Notes: generated from the sequence alone by a model not told the origin. Counted from the stretch's first letter, positions 24,603-34,474 are shown. The stretch: DNA of 64,000 bases from Streptomyces sp. MspMP-M5 (GCF_000373585.1 NZ_KB891962.1:62001-126000), one strand, 5' to 3'. A program made the numbers and translations.

Positions 24603-27600
24603 TCAGCCGGCCGTGTGCGGGCCCACCGCCCGGCACAGCCGCAGCGTCACCAACTGAAACGGCCGCAGCGCCATCCGCACCGCATCACCCTCCCGCTCCA
24701 GGGCCGGACCGTCCTCGGCGGGACGCTCCAGCAGATCGGTGGCGACCGCCGCGGCCAGCGGGAAACCGCAGGTCAGCGTCGTACGGGCGCGGGCCCCGTG
24801 GGCTTCGTGGAGCCGGACCACCACATCGCCGCTGCGATCGTCGGCCAGCTTCACCGCGGTGACCACCACCGCGTCGTCGTCCACCGCGACCAGCGGCGGC
24901 ACCGCCCCCGCCCCGGTCACCGCCCGCTCCGGCAGATTGATCCGGTACCCCTCGCGCACCGCGTCCCCGATCGTCGCCCCCGGGACCAGCGCGTACCGGA
25001 AGCGGTGGAGGCCCTGGTCCGTCTCCGGGTCCGGGAAGCGCGGAGCGCGCAGCAGCGAGAGCCGCACCGTCGTGGTGGTGCCCCGCGCCCCGCCGGGCCC
25101 TTCCTCCCGCACCGTGCGGGTCACGTCGTGCCCGTAGGTCGCGTCGTTGACCAGCGCCACGCCCCAGTCCGGCTCCGCCGCGTGCACGAACCGGTGCGCA
25201 CACGCCTCGAACTTCGCCGCCTCCCAGCTGGTGTTGGTGTGCGTCGGCCGGTACAGATGCCCGAACTGGGTCTCCGCCGCGTACCGCTCCGCGTGCAGAT
25301 CCAGCGGGAAGGCGGCCTTGAGGAACTTCTCGGTCTCGTGCCAGTCCACCTCGGTGTCGATGTCCAGCCGCCGCCGGCCGCGCGCCAGGGTCAGCCGCTG
25401 CACCACCCGCGAACCGCCGAACCGCCGCACCACGCGGACCGTCGCGGCCTCCGGCGCCGCCGCGGCCAGCACCACCTCGTCCGCGTCCGTCAGATCGGTC
25501 ACCACCTGGCGGTAGAAGGCGTCCACGTCCCAGGCGTCCCACATGTTGGGGAAGTCCGGATGGATCTGGAGCAGGTTCGCCGCCGCGCCCGGAGCGAGCG
25601 CCTCCCGCCCGGCGGCCCGGTCGTACGCGGAGACGACCAGACCGCGACCGTCGATCTCGACCCGCAGCAGGTCGTGCTGGAGGACGAACCCGCCGCCGGG
25701 GCGCGGCCCGGCGTCCACCGGCCCGCCCGACGCCACCGGCGCGCCCACCGCGCCCGCCGCCACCCCGCCCCGGGCGTGCGGCGCGGAGTTCGCCACCAGC
25801 CGCCGGTCACCGCCGCCGGCCAGCGCCGTCAGCGCGCCGCCGATCAGCGCCTCCAGCTCGGCGGCGACCGCGGCGTAGGTCCGCTCCGCCTCGCGGTGCA
25901 CCCAGGCGATCGAGGAACCGGGCAGGATGTCGTGGAACTGGTGCAGCAGCACCGTCTTCCAGATCCGGTCCAACTCCTCGTAGGGATAACGGAATCCGGC
26001 GGCGACCGCGGCCGTCGCCGACCAGAGTTCGGCCTCCCGCAGCAGATGCTCGCTGCGGCGGTTGCCGCGCTTGGTACGGGCCTGACTGGTCAGCGTCCCA
26101 CGGTGCAGTTCGAGGTAGAGCTCGCCCACCCACACCGGCGCGTCGGGGTGCTCGGCCTCGGCCCGGGCGAAGAAGTCGGCGGGCTTCTCCCACCGCACCA
26201 CCGGCGAGCCGTCCAGGTTCCGCAGCCGGCGCGCCTTGGCGACCATCTCGCGGGTGGTGCCCCCGCCGCCGTCGCCCCAGCCGGTCGGCGCCAGCGAGTG
26301 CCGGGCGGTCCCCTTCTCCTTGAAGTTCCGTGCCGCATGGGCGAGTTCGGCGCCCGACAGCTGGCAGTTGTAGGTGTCCACCGGCGGGAAGTGGGTGAAG
26401 ATCCGGCTGCCGTCGATGCCCTCCCAGCGGAAGGTGTGGTGCGGGAAGGAGTTCACCCGGCTCCAGGAGATCTTCTGCGTCAGCAGCCACTTCGCCCCGG
26501 CCGCCTTGATGATCTGCGGCAGCCCCGCCGCGAAACCGAAGGTGTCCGGCAGCCACACCTCGTCGTTCTCGACCCCGAACTCCTCCAGGAAGAAGCGCTT
26601 GCCGTACACGAACTGACGGGCCATCGCCTCGGAACCGGGCATGTTGGTGTCCGACTCCACCCACATCCCGCCCGCCGGGACGAACCGCCCCTGTGCGACC
26701 GCCCGCCTGACCCGGGCGTAGACCTCCGGCCGGTGCTCCTTGATCCAGGCGTACTGCTGCGCCTGCGACATGGTGTAGACGAACTCCGGCTCGTCGGCCA
26801 GCAGCGCCGTCATGTTCGCCGTCGTCCGGGCCACCTTGCGCACCGTCTCGCGCAGCGGCCACAGCCATGCCGAGTCGATATGGGCGTGCCCCACCGCGCT
26901 GATCCGGTGCGCGGACGCCGCGGCCGGCGCCGCCAGCACCTCCCGCAGCCGGCGGCGCGCCGCCGCGGCCGTCCCGCCCACGTCCTGCAGGTCCACCGCG
27001 TCCAGCGCCCGGTCCACCGCCCGCAGCACCTCCCAGCGCCGCGGACCGTCCACCGGCAGCTGCGCCATCAGCTCGCCCAGCACCTCCAGGTCCAGGGCCA
27101 GCTCCCACACCTCGGTGTCGAACACCGCCAGGTCCATCCGCGCCAGCCGGTACAGCGGCGCGCTTCCCGCGGTCTCCGGATCACCCAGCGCCGTCGGCCG
27201 GAAGGGATGAACGTCGAGGATGACGGGGTTGGACGCGGCCTCCAGATGCCACTCGACCCGCTCGCCGCCCCGCACCGGCGCCCCCACCCGCACCCACTGG
27301 TTCCGCGGGTTGAGGCCCTTCACCGGCGTCCCGTCCGGCAGGTACACCAGCGCCTCGCACTGGAAACCCGGCATCCGCTCGTCGAACCCCAGGTCCAGCA
27401 CCGCCTCCACGGTGCGCCCCGCCCACGCCTCGGGCACCGTGCCCCGCACCCGGAACCACGTCGTCCCCCACGGCGCGCCCCAGGCATCGCCCACCGCCAC
27501 CGGCGTGTGCGCGGCGGCGAGCCCCTCGGCCACGGGTACCGTTCCCCAAGCTCTCGACTCTGCTCGAGCAGGGGAGGCCCCCATCCCTGGCGCGACCCAG

Positions 27601-27704
27601 GCCGCCACCTCCAGTGGCACGGATTCCGGATACACGGCGGGTCGGATGCGTTCGTCGAGTACCCGCTTCAGACGGGCTTCGACCAGTGCGCGATCGTCAT
27701 GCAT
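24603..27704 (-). CDS. GH38 alpha-mannosidase
   Basis: Cytoplasmic alpha-mannosidase of 1033 residues. After an N-terminal beta domain come the GH38 catalytic motifs: AVGHAHIDSAWLWPL (zinc HxHxD) near residue 270, MSQAQQYAWIKEHRP, MWVESDTNMPGSEA, and EVWLPDTFGFAAGLPQ with the nucleophile Asp near residue 385. The C-terminal half is the beta-sandwich region. No signal peptide, so it acts on imported mannosides. It is the last gene of the glycan operon, 51 bases after GH85, and should trim alpha-mannose residues from high-mannose N-glycan fragments. Confidence 0.95.
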   Translation of the reverse strand: MHDDRALVEARLKRVLDERIRPAVYPESVPLEVAAWVAPGMGASPARAESRAWGTVPVAEGLAAAHTPVAVGDAWGAPWGTTWFRVRGTVPEAWAGRTVEAVLDLGFDERMPGFQCEALVYLPDGTPVKGLNPRNQWVRVGAPVRGGERVEWHLEAASNPVILDVHPFRPTALGDPETAGSAPLYRLARMDLAVFDTEVWELALDLEVLGELMAQLPVDGPRRWEVLRAVDRALDAVDLQDVGGTAAAARRRLREVLAAPAAASAHRISAVGHAHIDSAWLWPLRETVRKVARTTANMTALLADEPEFVYTMSQAQQYAWIKEHRPEVYARVRRAVAQGRFVPAGGMWVESDTNMPGSEAMARQFVYGKRFFLEEFGVENDEVWLPDTFGFAAGLPQIIKAAGAKWLLTQKISWSRVNSFPHHTFRWEGIDGSRIFTHFPPVDTYNCQLSGAELAHAARNFKEKGTARHSLAPTGWGDGGGGTTREMVAKARRLRNLDGSPVVRWEKPADFFARAEAEHPDAPVWVGELYLELHRGTLTSQARTKRGNRRSEHLLREAELWSATAAVAAGFRYPYEELDRIWKTVLLHQFHDILPGSSIAWVHREAERTYAAVAAELEALIGGALTALAGGGDRRLVANSAPHARGGVAAGAVGAPVASGGPVDAGPRPGGGFVLQHDLLRVEIDGRGLVVSAYDRAAGREALAPGAAANLLQIHPDFPNMWDAWDVDAFYRQVVTDLTDADEVVLAAAAPEAATVRVVRRFGGSRVVQRLTLARGRRRLDIDTEVDWHETEKFLKAAFPLDLHAERYAAETQFGHLYRPTHTNTSWEAAKFEACAHRFVHAAEPDWGVALVNDATYGHDVTRTVREEGPGGARGTTTTVRLSLLRAPRFPDPETDQGLHRFRYALVPGATIGDAVREGYRINLPERAVTGAGAVPPLVAVDDDAVVVTAVKLADDRSGDVVVRLHEAHGARARTTLTCGFPLAAAVATDLLERPAEDGPALEREGDAVRMALRPFQLVTLRLCRAVGPHTAG

Positions 27705-27755
27705 GGCGTACGGCTCCAGAGGTCGGGGAGACGGGGTGCGCGGCGGCGGCCGGGG

Positions 27756-29849
27756 TCACCACGGGTGCCGGACGGCCGCCGGCGCGGAGTGGGCGAACAG
27801 CTCGTCGACGGCGCGGACGGTGAGCAGCGCCGCCGCCTCGCCGCCGGCCCGGCGCAGCCCGGGCACGAAGAACGCGGTACCGCAGGTGCCACCGAGGAAC
27901 ACTCGCCGCCCACAAGGTAGTTGACGGTGCAACACATACTGGCGAACCGGACCGGGGACGCGCCGCCAGGTCAGCCGGAGCGCGGTCGCGCCGCCGGCGG
28001 TGGCGGCCTCGGTGACCCGCGCCCCGCCGGGCACGGCCGGCTTGCCGCCGGCACCGTCGTGGACCGCCAGCGCGCCCAGCCGCCAGGCCACCGCGCGCCC
28101 GCCCCGCCCGGTCAGCCGCACGCCCAGTGCGCGCACCGTCCCCCGGCCGAGGGCGCCCGGCCGCAGCGTGACGGTGCGCCAGCCGTCCCCGGCCCGTACG
28201 GTGCCCGCGGGCAGAAAGGCGTACGGCACGGGCGCACCCGGCGCGGGGGCGTCCCGCAGCGCCACCGCCACCTCGGCGGTCACCGGGCCGGACCCGGGAT
28301 CGGCGCGGTGCACCAGCTCCAGCACGGTCCCGGGCCCGCACGGCAGCCGGGTCGGGAACAGGTCCAGCACGGCAGGGGAGGGCAGCGGCCCGCGCACCAA
28401 CAGCGCACTCCCGCCGCGCCAGGCATCGGCGAAGTCCAGGCACACCTCCGGGCGCGGCCCCCCGGTACGGACCACCCAGCGCCGCGGCGGCAGCCGGTCC
28501 TGCAGCCCGAGGTGGTTCCACTGCGCGTCGGAGGCGACCGTGCCGTGCTCGTACCAGCGCAGGCCGTGGCCGGTGTTGAAGGACGTGGCGAACGGCAGGG
28601 CGGTGACCGTCGACCGGTCCGCGACCACGCCCGCCGGCGCCCGCCACCCCGGGCCGTCGCCCGCCGGCCGGGACGGGTCCGGTGCCGCGCCGGACCAGAA
28701 CCGGTCGTCCGCCGCGTGGAACCGGCCCGGCGTCCGCCCGGCGGGCAGGTGGTGCAGCGTCCACTCGGGCCGGTAGAAGCCGTACGACACCACGGGGTCG
28801 CGGCCGGGCGGCGCGATCGCGTCCCAGTCCACCGCGGTGTTCCACCCCGCCGACTCCACATCGACGCCGGCCCGCAACTCGTAGCGGCCACGGCCGAGTT
28901 GCCCGGCCAGTCGTCCCGAGTCGGCGAGGGTCCGCGCGGTCCACCGGAAGTCCAGGAACACCGAGTCGGCGACCGGCCCGGCGGCGTCCTGGAAGAACTC
29001 CTGGTTCCGCGCGTCGAGCGCGCCCTGCCAGGCCACCCTGCCGTCCCGGTCCATCGCGTCGTACCAGGTGATCCGCAGACCGTGCCGGGCGCCCGCGGCC
29101 CGCAGCGCGCGCAGGAAACCGCGCATGTCCGCACCGAGCGCGGCGTCCCCGCCGTCGGTCTCGGCGTTGACGAACCAGCCGTCGAAGCCGTACGCCCGAG
29201 CCACCGCCGCCAGCTTCGCGGCGAGCGGATGGCGCCCCGCGGCATCCCGCCGCACTAGGTCACGGGTCCAGCGCAGCTGCCCGCCGTAGGCCGCCGGCGG
29301 CAGGAAGACGGTGCCCAGCACCGGTACGCCGTTGCGGTGCGCGGCGTCGACGACCGGGGCGGTGGGCGCGAGGATCAGCCCCTCGCCGGCCGAACCGCCC
29401 CAGAAGACCAGCTCGTCGAGGTACGCCCAGTGCGTCGGCGCGTAGACGTCGGCGGTGGCCGAACCCTGGGACGGCTGGCCGGCGGTGGGGCCGAAGGAGA
29501 CCAGCGCGCTGATCCGGGCCCGGCCGGCGCGCGCCGTGGTGTTCGCCGGCGTCGGGGTGAACCGCTCGGCGAGCGGCACCGACGCGGCGTTGAACGGCAG
29601 ATCGCGGTCGGCCTCCGCGGTCCAGGACGCCAGGCTGCGCCAGACGACCCCGTCCGCGGGTGCGCCGTCGGGCAGCGAGTCCGGGAACCAGTACGCGGCG
29701 TACGGCTGGAGCGGCGCGGCACCACCGGCCGCGGGGCGGGCCGCGGCCTCCGCCAGGGCGGGCGACGGGCCGAGCAGGGCGGCCGCGGCCCCCGCCGCGC
29801 CCGCGTACAGCACCCGGCGGCGGGGGAGCGGGCGGGGCACGCCGCTCAT
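27756..29849 (-). CDS. Secreted GH85 endo-beta-N-acetylglucosaminidase
   Basis: A 697-residue enzyme that cuts the chitobiose core of N-glycans, releasing high-mannose oligosaccharides from glycoproteins. Twin-arginine-like signal PLPRRRVLYAGAAGAAAALL at the N-terminus. Catalytic barrel: QPYAAYWFPDSLPDG, GTVFLPPAAYGGQLRW, and AYGFDGWFVNAETDGGD with the Asn and Glu of the substrate-assisted mechanism near residue 230. Beta-sandwich domains fill the C-terminal half. ATG at 29849 lies after GAGGAGG and overlaps the GH5 stop (ATGA). Export plus the ABC transporter downstream in the pathway give a release-and-import scheme. Confidence 0.93.
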   Translation of the reverse strand: MSGVPRPLPRRRVLYAGAAGAAAALLGPSPALAEAAARPAAGGAAPLQPYAAYWFPDSLPDGAPADGVVWRSLASWTAEADRDLPFNAASVPLAERFTPTPANTTARAGRARISALVSFGPTAGQPSQGSATADVYAPTHWAYLDELVFWGGSAGEGLILAPTAPVVDAAHRNGVPVLGTVFLPPAAYGGQLRWTRDLVRRDAAGRHPLAAKLAAVARAYGFDGWFVNAETDGGDAALGADMRGFLRALRAAGARHGLRITWYDAMDRDGRVAWQGALDARNQEFFQDAAGPVADSVFLDFRWTARTLADSGRLAGQLGRGRYELRAGVDVESAGWNTAVDWDAIAPPGRDPVVSYGFYRPEWTLHHLPAGRTPGRFHAADDRFWSGAAPDPSRPAGDGPGWRAPAGVVADRSTVTALPFATSFNTGHGLRWYEHGTVASDAQWNHLGLQDRLPPRRWVVRTGGPRPEVCLDFADAWRGGSALLVRGPLPSPAVLDLFPTRLPCGPGTVLELVHRADPGSGPVTAEVAVALRDAPAPGAPVPYAFLPAGTVRAGDGWRTVTLRPGALGRGTVRALGVRLTGRGGRAVAWRLGALAVHDGAGGKPAVPGGARVTEAATAGGATALRLTWRRVPGPVRQYVLHRQLPCGRRVFLGGTCGTAFFVPGLRRAGGEAAALLTVRAVDELFAHSAPAAVRHPW

Positions 29850-31117
29850 CGTCCCACCACCTCCTCGGGGGTACACACCTCGGTGATCCCACGTGCCGCC
29901 ACATGCTCGGAATCGGCGGCGAGTTGGGCGAGGACGAGGGCGGGCCGGACGCCCTGTGCGGCCAGTTCCGCCCAGGCTTCGAAGACCGGGCCGCCCGGCG
30001 CGCACACCGAACGGTGCGGCGCCTCCTCGGCGTCTCCGGCGTCGACGACCAGCGCGGTGGTCCGGGCCGGCGGCCGGTGCGGACGGTCCCGCCAGTGCGC
30101 CGCCAGCTCCGCGAAGGCCCGGCCCACCGGCTTGACCGCCCGGTCCTCGGTGAGCAGCCCCAGCCCGTACTCCAGCTCCGGGAAGTCCGCGAGCGACCGC
30201 GGGACGTCACAGGAGCACCACCACGTGACACCCCAAATTCCCTGGCAGTCAAGGACATTGGTGACCGTGGCGGCGGTGAAGCGGGCCGCGCGGTCCTCGG
30301 GGATGTGCGGGGCGGGGGCGCCCACCTCCTGGAGCCACACCGGGCGGTGCGGGTCCCGCGCCCATGCCTTGGACAGCTCCACCAGGTACGCGGCGTGCTG
30401 CTCGGTGGCGGCGCCGGCCGGGCCGTGACGCTGCGCGGTCCCGTTGAACACCCAGGAGTGCACGGCCGTCATGGCGCCGAGCCGGGCGGCGTGCGCGGGG
30501 GTGAAGGGATGGCCGTCCAGGTACCAGGCGGCGTCGTACCCGGCGTGCAGATGCGGGCGGCCCGGCGCGCCCCGCTCGCAGGCGGCCAGCATCCGCTCCA
30601 GCCAGGCCGCCGCCTGCCCGCCGGTGATCCGGTCCGGGTCGGGGTGCGGGGCGTCCGCGAACTGGTTGAACTCGTTGCCGACGGTCATCCCCAGGAAGGC
30701 GGGCCGGTCGGCGAGCGCGGCGGCCAGCGTCCGCAGGTACTCCTCCTGGCCGGCGAGGACCTCGGGGTCGGTGAAGAGGTTGCGGCGGTGCCAGGTCCGC
30801 GTCCAGGCGGGCAGGAAGTCGAAACTGGACAGATGGCCCTGGAGGCCGTCCACCGCGACGTCCAGTCCGCGGTCGGCCGCCGCGTCGGCCAGCCGCACCA
30901 GCTGCTCGACGGCGCGCGGCCGGATCAGCGTCCGGTTGGGCTGGAACAGCGGCCACAGCGGGAAGACCCGGACGTGGTCCAGGCCGAGCGCGGCCAGGGC
31001 GTCCAGGTCCGCGCGCACCGCGTCCAGGTCGAAGTCCAGCCAGTGGTGGAACCACCCCCGGCTCGGCGTGTAGTTGACGCCGAAGCGGATCCGGCGCGGC
31101 TCGTGGGCTACGGGCAT
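29846..31117 (-). CDS. GH5-type glycosidase (probable beta-mannosidase)
   Basis: A 423-residue cytoplasmic TIM-barrel hydrolase without signal peptide. RFGVNYTPSRGWFHHW begins the barrel; GMTVGNEFNQFAD carries the acid/base Glu of the conserved NE pair and PVWLQEVGAPAP the nucleophile Glu. It looks like GH5 subfamily 18, in which beta-mannosidases that remove the core Man-beta-1,4-GlcNAc unit of N-glycans are known; subfamily assignment is from motif memory and context. It follows the second permease by 31 bases and overlaps GH85 by four bases, so the genes are one operon. Confidence 0.85.
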   Translation of the reverse strand: MPVAHEPRRIRFGVNYTPSRGWFHHWLDFDLDAVRADLDALAALGLDHVRVFPLWPLFQPNRTLIRPRAVEQLVRLADAAADRGLDVAVDGLQGHLSSFDFLPAWTRTWHRRNLFTDPEVLAGQEEYLRTLAAALADRPAFLGMTVGNEFNQFADAPHPDPDRITGGQAAAWLERMLAACERGAPGRPHLHAGYDAAWYLDGHPFTPAHAARLGAMTAVHSWVFNGTAQRHGPAGAATEQHAAYLVELSKAWARDPHRPVWLQEVGAPAPHIPEDRAARFTAATVTNVLDCQGIWGVTWWCSCDVPRSLADFPELEYGLGLLTEDRAVKPVGRAFAELAAHWRDRPHRPPARTTALVVDAGDAEEAPHRSVCAPGGPVFEAWAELAAQGVRPALVLAQLAADSEHVAARGITEVCTPEEVVGR

Positions 31118-31148
31118 GACGGGTCCTGTCCCTCCGGTGGAAGTGGCA

Positions 31149-32000
31149 TCAGCCCTTGACGGCGCCCTCCTCGACGCCGCGGAAGAAGAAGCGCTGCAGT
31201 CCGGCGAAGAGCACGATCAGCGGCAGCACGGCGATCACCGAACCGGCCGCGACCAGCCGCTGGTTGTCCGCGAAGGTGCCGTGCAGAGAGTTCAGGCCGA
31301 CGGTCAGGGTGAACTTCGACTGGTCGCTCAGCACGATCAGCGGCCACAGGAAGTCGTCCCAGGCGCCCATGAACGCGAAGACCGCGACCACCGCCAGGGT
31401 GCCCCGCACCGACGGCAGCGCGATCCGCACGAACCGCTGCCAGGCGTTCGCGCCGTCCACGAACGCCGCCTCCTCGACCTCGTACGGCAGCGCCGCGAAG
31501 GCGTTCCGCATCAGCAGTACGTTCATCGCGCCGACACAGCCGGGCAGCACCACCCCGACCAGGGTGTCGTTCAACCGCAACTGACGCATCGCCATGAACT
31601 GGGCGATCATGATGCTCTCCACCGGCACCAGCATCGCCATGACGAACACCACCACCACGACCCGGCGGCCGCGGAACCGCAGCCGGGCCAGCGCATAGCC
31701 CGCGAGCGCCGCGCCCGCGCAGTTGGTCAGCACATTGGCGACGGCGACCTGGAGGGAGTTCAGCGCGAAGTCCCACACCGGGATCACCCGCGCCACCGCG
31801 GCGTAGTTGCCGAGCGTCGGATGCTCCGGCAGCAGGCTCGGCGGAAAACGGTAGAGATCCTCGCCCGGACCCTTGAGGGACGTCGACAACTGCCACAGGA
31901 ACGGCCCGACGGTCAGCGCCAGCACCACGAGCAGCAACAGATAGCGCGCCGCCGGCGAGCCCCCGGCCCGCCCCCGCCGGCGCCGCTCGGCCCCGGTCAC
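31149..32000 (-). CDS. Sugar ABC transporter permease, MalG type
   Basis: A 283-residue CUT1-family permease with six predicted membrane helices. The EAA loop reads YEVEEAAFVDGANAWQRFVR near residue 190. Partner of the permease encoded immediately upstream; the GTG overlaps that gene's stop (GTGA). As in most Streptomyces CUT1 systems no ATPase gene is present here, so the shared ATPase MsiK is expected to energise it. Confidence 0.94.
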   Translation of the reverse strand: MTGAERRRRGRAGGSPAARYLLLLVVLALTVGPFLWQLSTSLKGPGEDLYRFPPSLLPEHPTLGNYAAVARVIPVWDFALNSLQVAVANVLTNCAGAALAGYALARLRFRGRRVVVVVFVMAMLVPVESIMIAQFMAMRQLRLNDTLVGVVLPGCVGAMNVLLMRNAFAALPYEVEEAAFVDGANAWQRFVRIALPSVRGTLAVVAVFAFMGAWDDFLWPLIVLSDQSKFTLTVGLNSLHGTFADNQRLVAAGSVIAVLPLIVLFAGLQRFFFRGVEEGAVKG

Positions 32001-32926
32001 CGGTCCTCCCCGCGGTGGGCGCGCAGCACCAGCAGCATCAGCCCGAGCGTCAGCACGAAGACCACCACCGACAGCGCCGAGGCGTAGCCGACCCGCCCGC
32101 TGAGCCCGGTGCCGGCCTGCTGGACGAGCATCACCAGCGTGGTGTCCTCCCCACCGGGCCCGCCGGCCGGCCCGGCCAACAGATACACCTCGGAGAACAC
32201 CTTGAAGGCGTTGACCGCGGACAGCGCGGCGACCAGCACCATCGTCGAGCGCACCGCGGGCACCGTGACGGTCAGGAAACGCCGCACCCGGCCGGCCCCG
32301 TCGACCGCGCACGCCTCGTGCAGCTCCCGCGGCACCTGCGCCAGCGCCGCCAGATAAACGATCATGTAGTAGCCGAGGCCCTTCCAGACCGTCACCGCCA
32401 TCGCACTGAGCAACAGCAGCCACGAATCGCCGAGAAAGCCGACCCGGCCCCACCCCAGTGCTTCCAGCAGCGCGTTGACCAGCCCCCGGTCGTCCAGCAG
32501 CCACACCCACATCAGCCCGACCACCACCACCGAGGCCACCACCGGCAGATAGAACGCGGCCCGGAAGAACGCGATCCCCGGGACGCTCCGCCGCACGAGC
32601 AGGGCCAGCAGCAGCGGCAGCACCACCAGGGGCGGCACCACGCCCAGGACATAGAGCACGCTGTTGCGCAGCCCCGTCCAGAACATCGGATCGGCCAGCA
32701 TCTCCCGGTAGTTGGCGCCGCCGGTGAACCGCCCGGCCGTCAGCGTCCGGGCATCGGTGAAGGAATGCGCCACCGTGCTCACAAACGGATAGAGGCTGAA
32801 TCCGCCGACGACCAGCAGGCCCGGCGCGAGGAACAGCCAGGGGCCTGCGGCCCACTGCGTACGCACGCTCCGGCCGCGGCCGGCGGGCCGTAGAACACCG
32901 GCCGCCACGGCACTCCGCCTGCCCAT
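31997..32926 (-). CDS. Sugar ABC transporter permease, MalF type
   Basis: A 309-residue CUT1 permease with a basic N-terminus and six hydrophobic helices; the EAA-like loop is VPRELHEACAVDGAGRVRRF around residue 215. ATG at 32926 (GAGG seven bases upstream, eight bases past the binding-protein stop) is preferred over a start inside the upstream gene. Forms the channel with the next permease for import of the oligosaccharide delivered by the binding lipoprotein. Confidence 0.93.
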   Translation of the reverse strand: MGRRSAVAAGVLRPAGRGRSVRTQWAAGPWLFLAPGLLVVGGFSLYPFVSTVAHSFTDARTLTAGRFTGGANYREMLADPMFWTGLRNSVLYVLGVVPPLVVLPLLLALLVRRSVPGIAFFRAAFYLPVVASVVVVGLMWVWLLDDRGLVNALLEALGWGRVGFLGDSWLLLLSAMAVTVWKGLGYYMIVYLAALAQVPRELHEACAVDGAGRVRRFLTVTVPAVRSTMVLVAALSAVNAFKVFSEVYLLAGPAGGPGGEDTTLVMLVQQAGTGLSGRVGYASALSVVVFVLTLGLMLLVLRAHRGEDR

Positions 32927-32934
32927 TTCCGGCC

Positions 32935-34230
32935 TCAGCCGGCCGTCAGCAGACGGTCGCACTGGGCCACCGCGGAATCCAGCGCCTCCTTCGGCGACTG
33001 CTTTCCCTGGAGGGCCCGGGCCACCGCATTGCGCAGGACCGTCTTCATCTGGTCGCTGAACAGCACCGGGGTGTAATTCACCGCGGTTCTCAGCGACTTC
33101 GCCGCCGCCACCCGCACCCGGGTCGCATCCGTCCCGTCCTCCTTGGTGAAGTACGGATCGTCCAGCGAACCCTTGGTACTCGGAAAGACCGTGACCTGCC
33201 GCGCGAACGCCATCTGGTGCCGCTGGTCCGTCACGAAGTGCGCGAACGCCACCGCCGCCGGCTTCACCCGGCTCTGCGCGTTCACCATCAGGCCCTGTAC
33301 GTACATATTGGCCCTACCGGTGTTGTTGACCGCGTCGGTGACACCGACGTTCTTGTAGAGGCCCGGCGCGTCCCGTTTGAAGTTCGCCAGATCGAGCGCG
33401 CTGCCCGGGTTCATCGCCACCGACTGCTGCGCGAACTTGCGCCCCGCCGACTCGGCCACGGCCGTCAACGCCTGCGAGTCCAGCGCCCCGGCCGCGTACA
33501 ACTGCCGGTAATGGGTGAGCAGTTCCACGCCCTTGGGCTCGTTGAAGGTGAACTCCGCGCCCCGGGCGTTCATCAGCCGCACGCCGTAACGGCCGAAGTC
33601 CTCGATCGACGGCGCGGCCGCCAGCATCGCGATCCTCCGGTCACTGTTCCGCGCCATCGTCAGCGCGTCCGCGAACAACCGGTCGTAGGTGACCGGCGGT
33701 TTCTCCGGATCCAGACCGGCCTTGCGGAAGAGGTCCTTGTTGTAGAACATCGGGCCGGTGTTGAGATACCAGGGGAAGGCGTAGACACCCGGCAGCCCCG
33801 GCATCTGCTGGCTCTGCCACGCCCCGTCCAGATACCCGCCCCGGTACTGCGCCGCCGCCTTGCCGAGGTCGAGCGCCAGCCCGGCCTTCGCCAGCGGATA
33901 CGCGAGATCGGGCGACACGTTCACCACATCCGGCAGCGTGCCGGCGGCCGCGTCCGCGCTCAGCTTCTGCGCATATCCCTCGGCCGGCTGGTCGATCCAC
34001 TTCACCTTCGTGCCCGGGTACTTCTTCTCGAACTCCGCGATGACCCCGTCGAAGTACTTCTGGAAACGCGCCCGCAGATTCCACGTCTGGAAGGTGACCT
34101 GTCCTTCCACCTTCCCCGAGGCACCGCCGGAATCCCCGCCGCCGTCCGGAGCACCGCACGCGGACAGCGAAAGAGCGGAGACGGCGAGGACCGCGGTGGC
34201 GGCGGATGTCCGACGGGCATGACGACGCAT
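32935..34230 (-). CDS. Sugar-binding lipoprotein of the glycan ABC transporter
   Basis: A 431-residue extracellular solute-binding protein, family 1. Signal peptide with lipobox LSLSAC (Cys at residue 25), a Gly/Ser linker, then VTFQTWNLRARFQKYFDGV and the two-lobed fold (GTLPDVVNVSPDLAYPL, GVYAFPWYLNTGPMFYNKDL). AAGGAG precedes the ATG. First gene of the glycan operon, whose promoter and operator lie at 34361-34390. Its ligand is predicted, from the downstream enzymes, to be a mannose-rich N-glycan fragment. Confidence 0.94.
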   Translation of the reverse strand: MRRHARRTSAATAVLAVSALSLSACGAPDGGGDSGGASGKVEGQVTFQTWNLRARFQKYFDGVIAEFEKKYPGTKVKWIDQPAEGYAQKLSADAAAGTLPDVVNVSPDLAYPLAKAGLALDLGKAAAQYRGGYLDGAWQSQQMPGLPGVYAFPWYLNTGPMFYNKDLFRKAGLDPEKPPVTYDRLFADALTMARNSDRRIAMLAAAPSIEDFGRYGVRLMNARGAEFTFNEPKGVELLTHYRQLYAAGALDSQALTAVAESAGRKFAQQSVAMNPGSALDLANFKRDAPGLYKNVGVTDAVNNTGRANMYVQGLMVNAQSRVKPAAVAFAHFVTDQRHQMAFARQVTVFPSTKGSLDDPYFTKEDGTDATRVRVAAAKSLRTAVNYTPVLFSDQMKTVLRNAVARALQGKQSPKEALDSAVAQCDRLLTAG

Positions 34231-34360
34231 GGCCGGCTCCTTGACTGCTGCAGTGCGCGGAAGTGCTCGGACCGGAGAACTGTCGTACTCGTCGCGTCAG
34301 AGATCCGGTTCCACGGCGCGGTGTGGGCCTTCTCGGGCCTTCCGGATCGCGACGCGGCAG

Positions 34361-34390
34361 ACGCTACTAATGCGATTTAGCGGGCGTCAA
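34361..34390 (-). promoter_or_regulatory. Glycan-operon promoter with LacI-type operator in the spacer
   Basis: On the minus strand TTGACG (34390-34385), an 18-base spacer and TAGCGT (34366-34361) form the promoter of the transporter-glycosidase operon. The spacer holds the 14-bp palindrome CTAAtgCGatTTAG (34367-34380; four matched bases per arm plus the central CG), as LacI/PurR-family operators have. A repressor bound there would block RNA polymerase directly. The LacI gene is divergent, starting at 34511. Confidence 0.75.
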
Positions 34391-34445
34391 GACCCCGATC
34401 CCGCAAGGATTTTGAGGTCCGACCGCCGATCCTCCCGGACATTGT

Positions 34446-34474
34446 TTGACAGGCCCGGCCGCCCTGATCAGACT
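34446..34474 (+). promoter_or_regulatory. Promoter of the LacI-family gene
   Basis: TTGACA (34446-34451), a 17-base spacer and CAGACT (34469-34474) lie 36 bases upstream of the LacI ATG at 34511. No copy of the palindrome overlaps it, so autoregulation is not evident. Confidence 0.55.

Noticed and set aside
24615-27920. 1101-codon plus-strand ORF opposite GH38
   Set aside because: Antisense shadow of the mannosidase; His/Arg/Pro/Gln-rich with no domain features.
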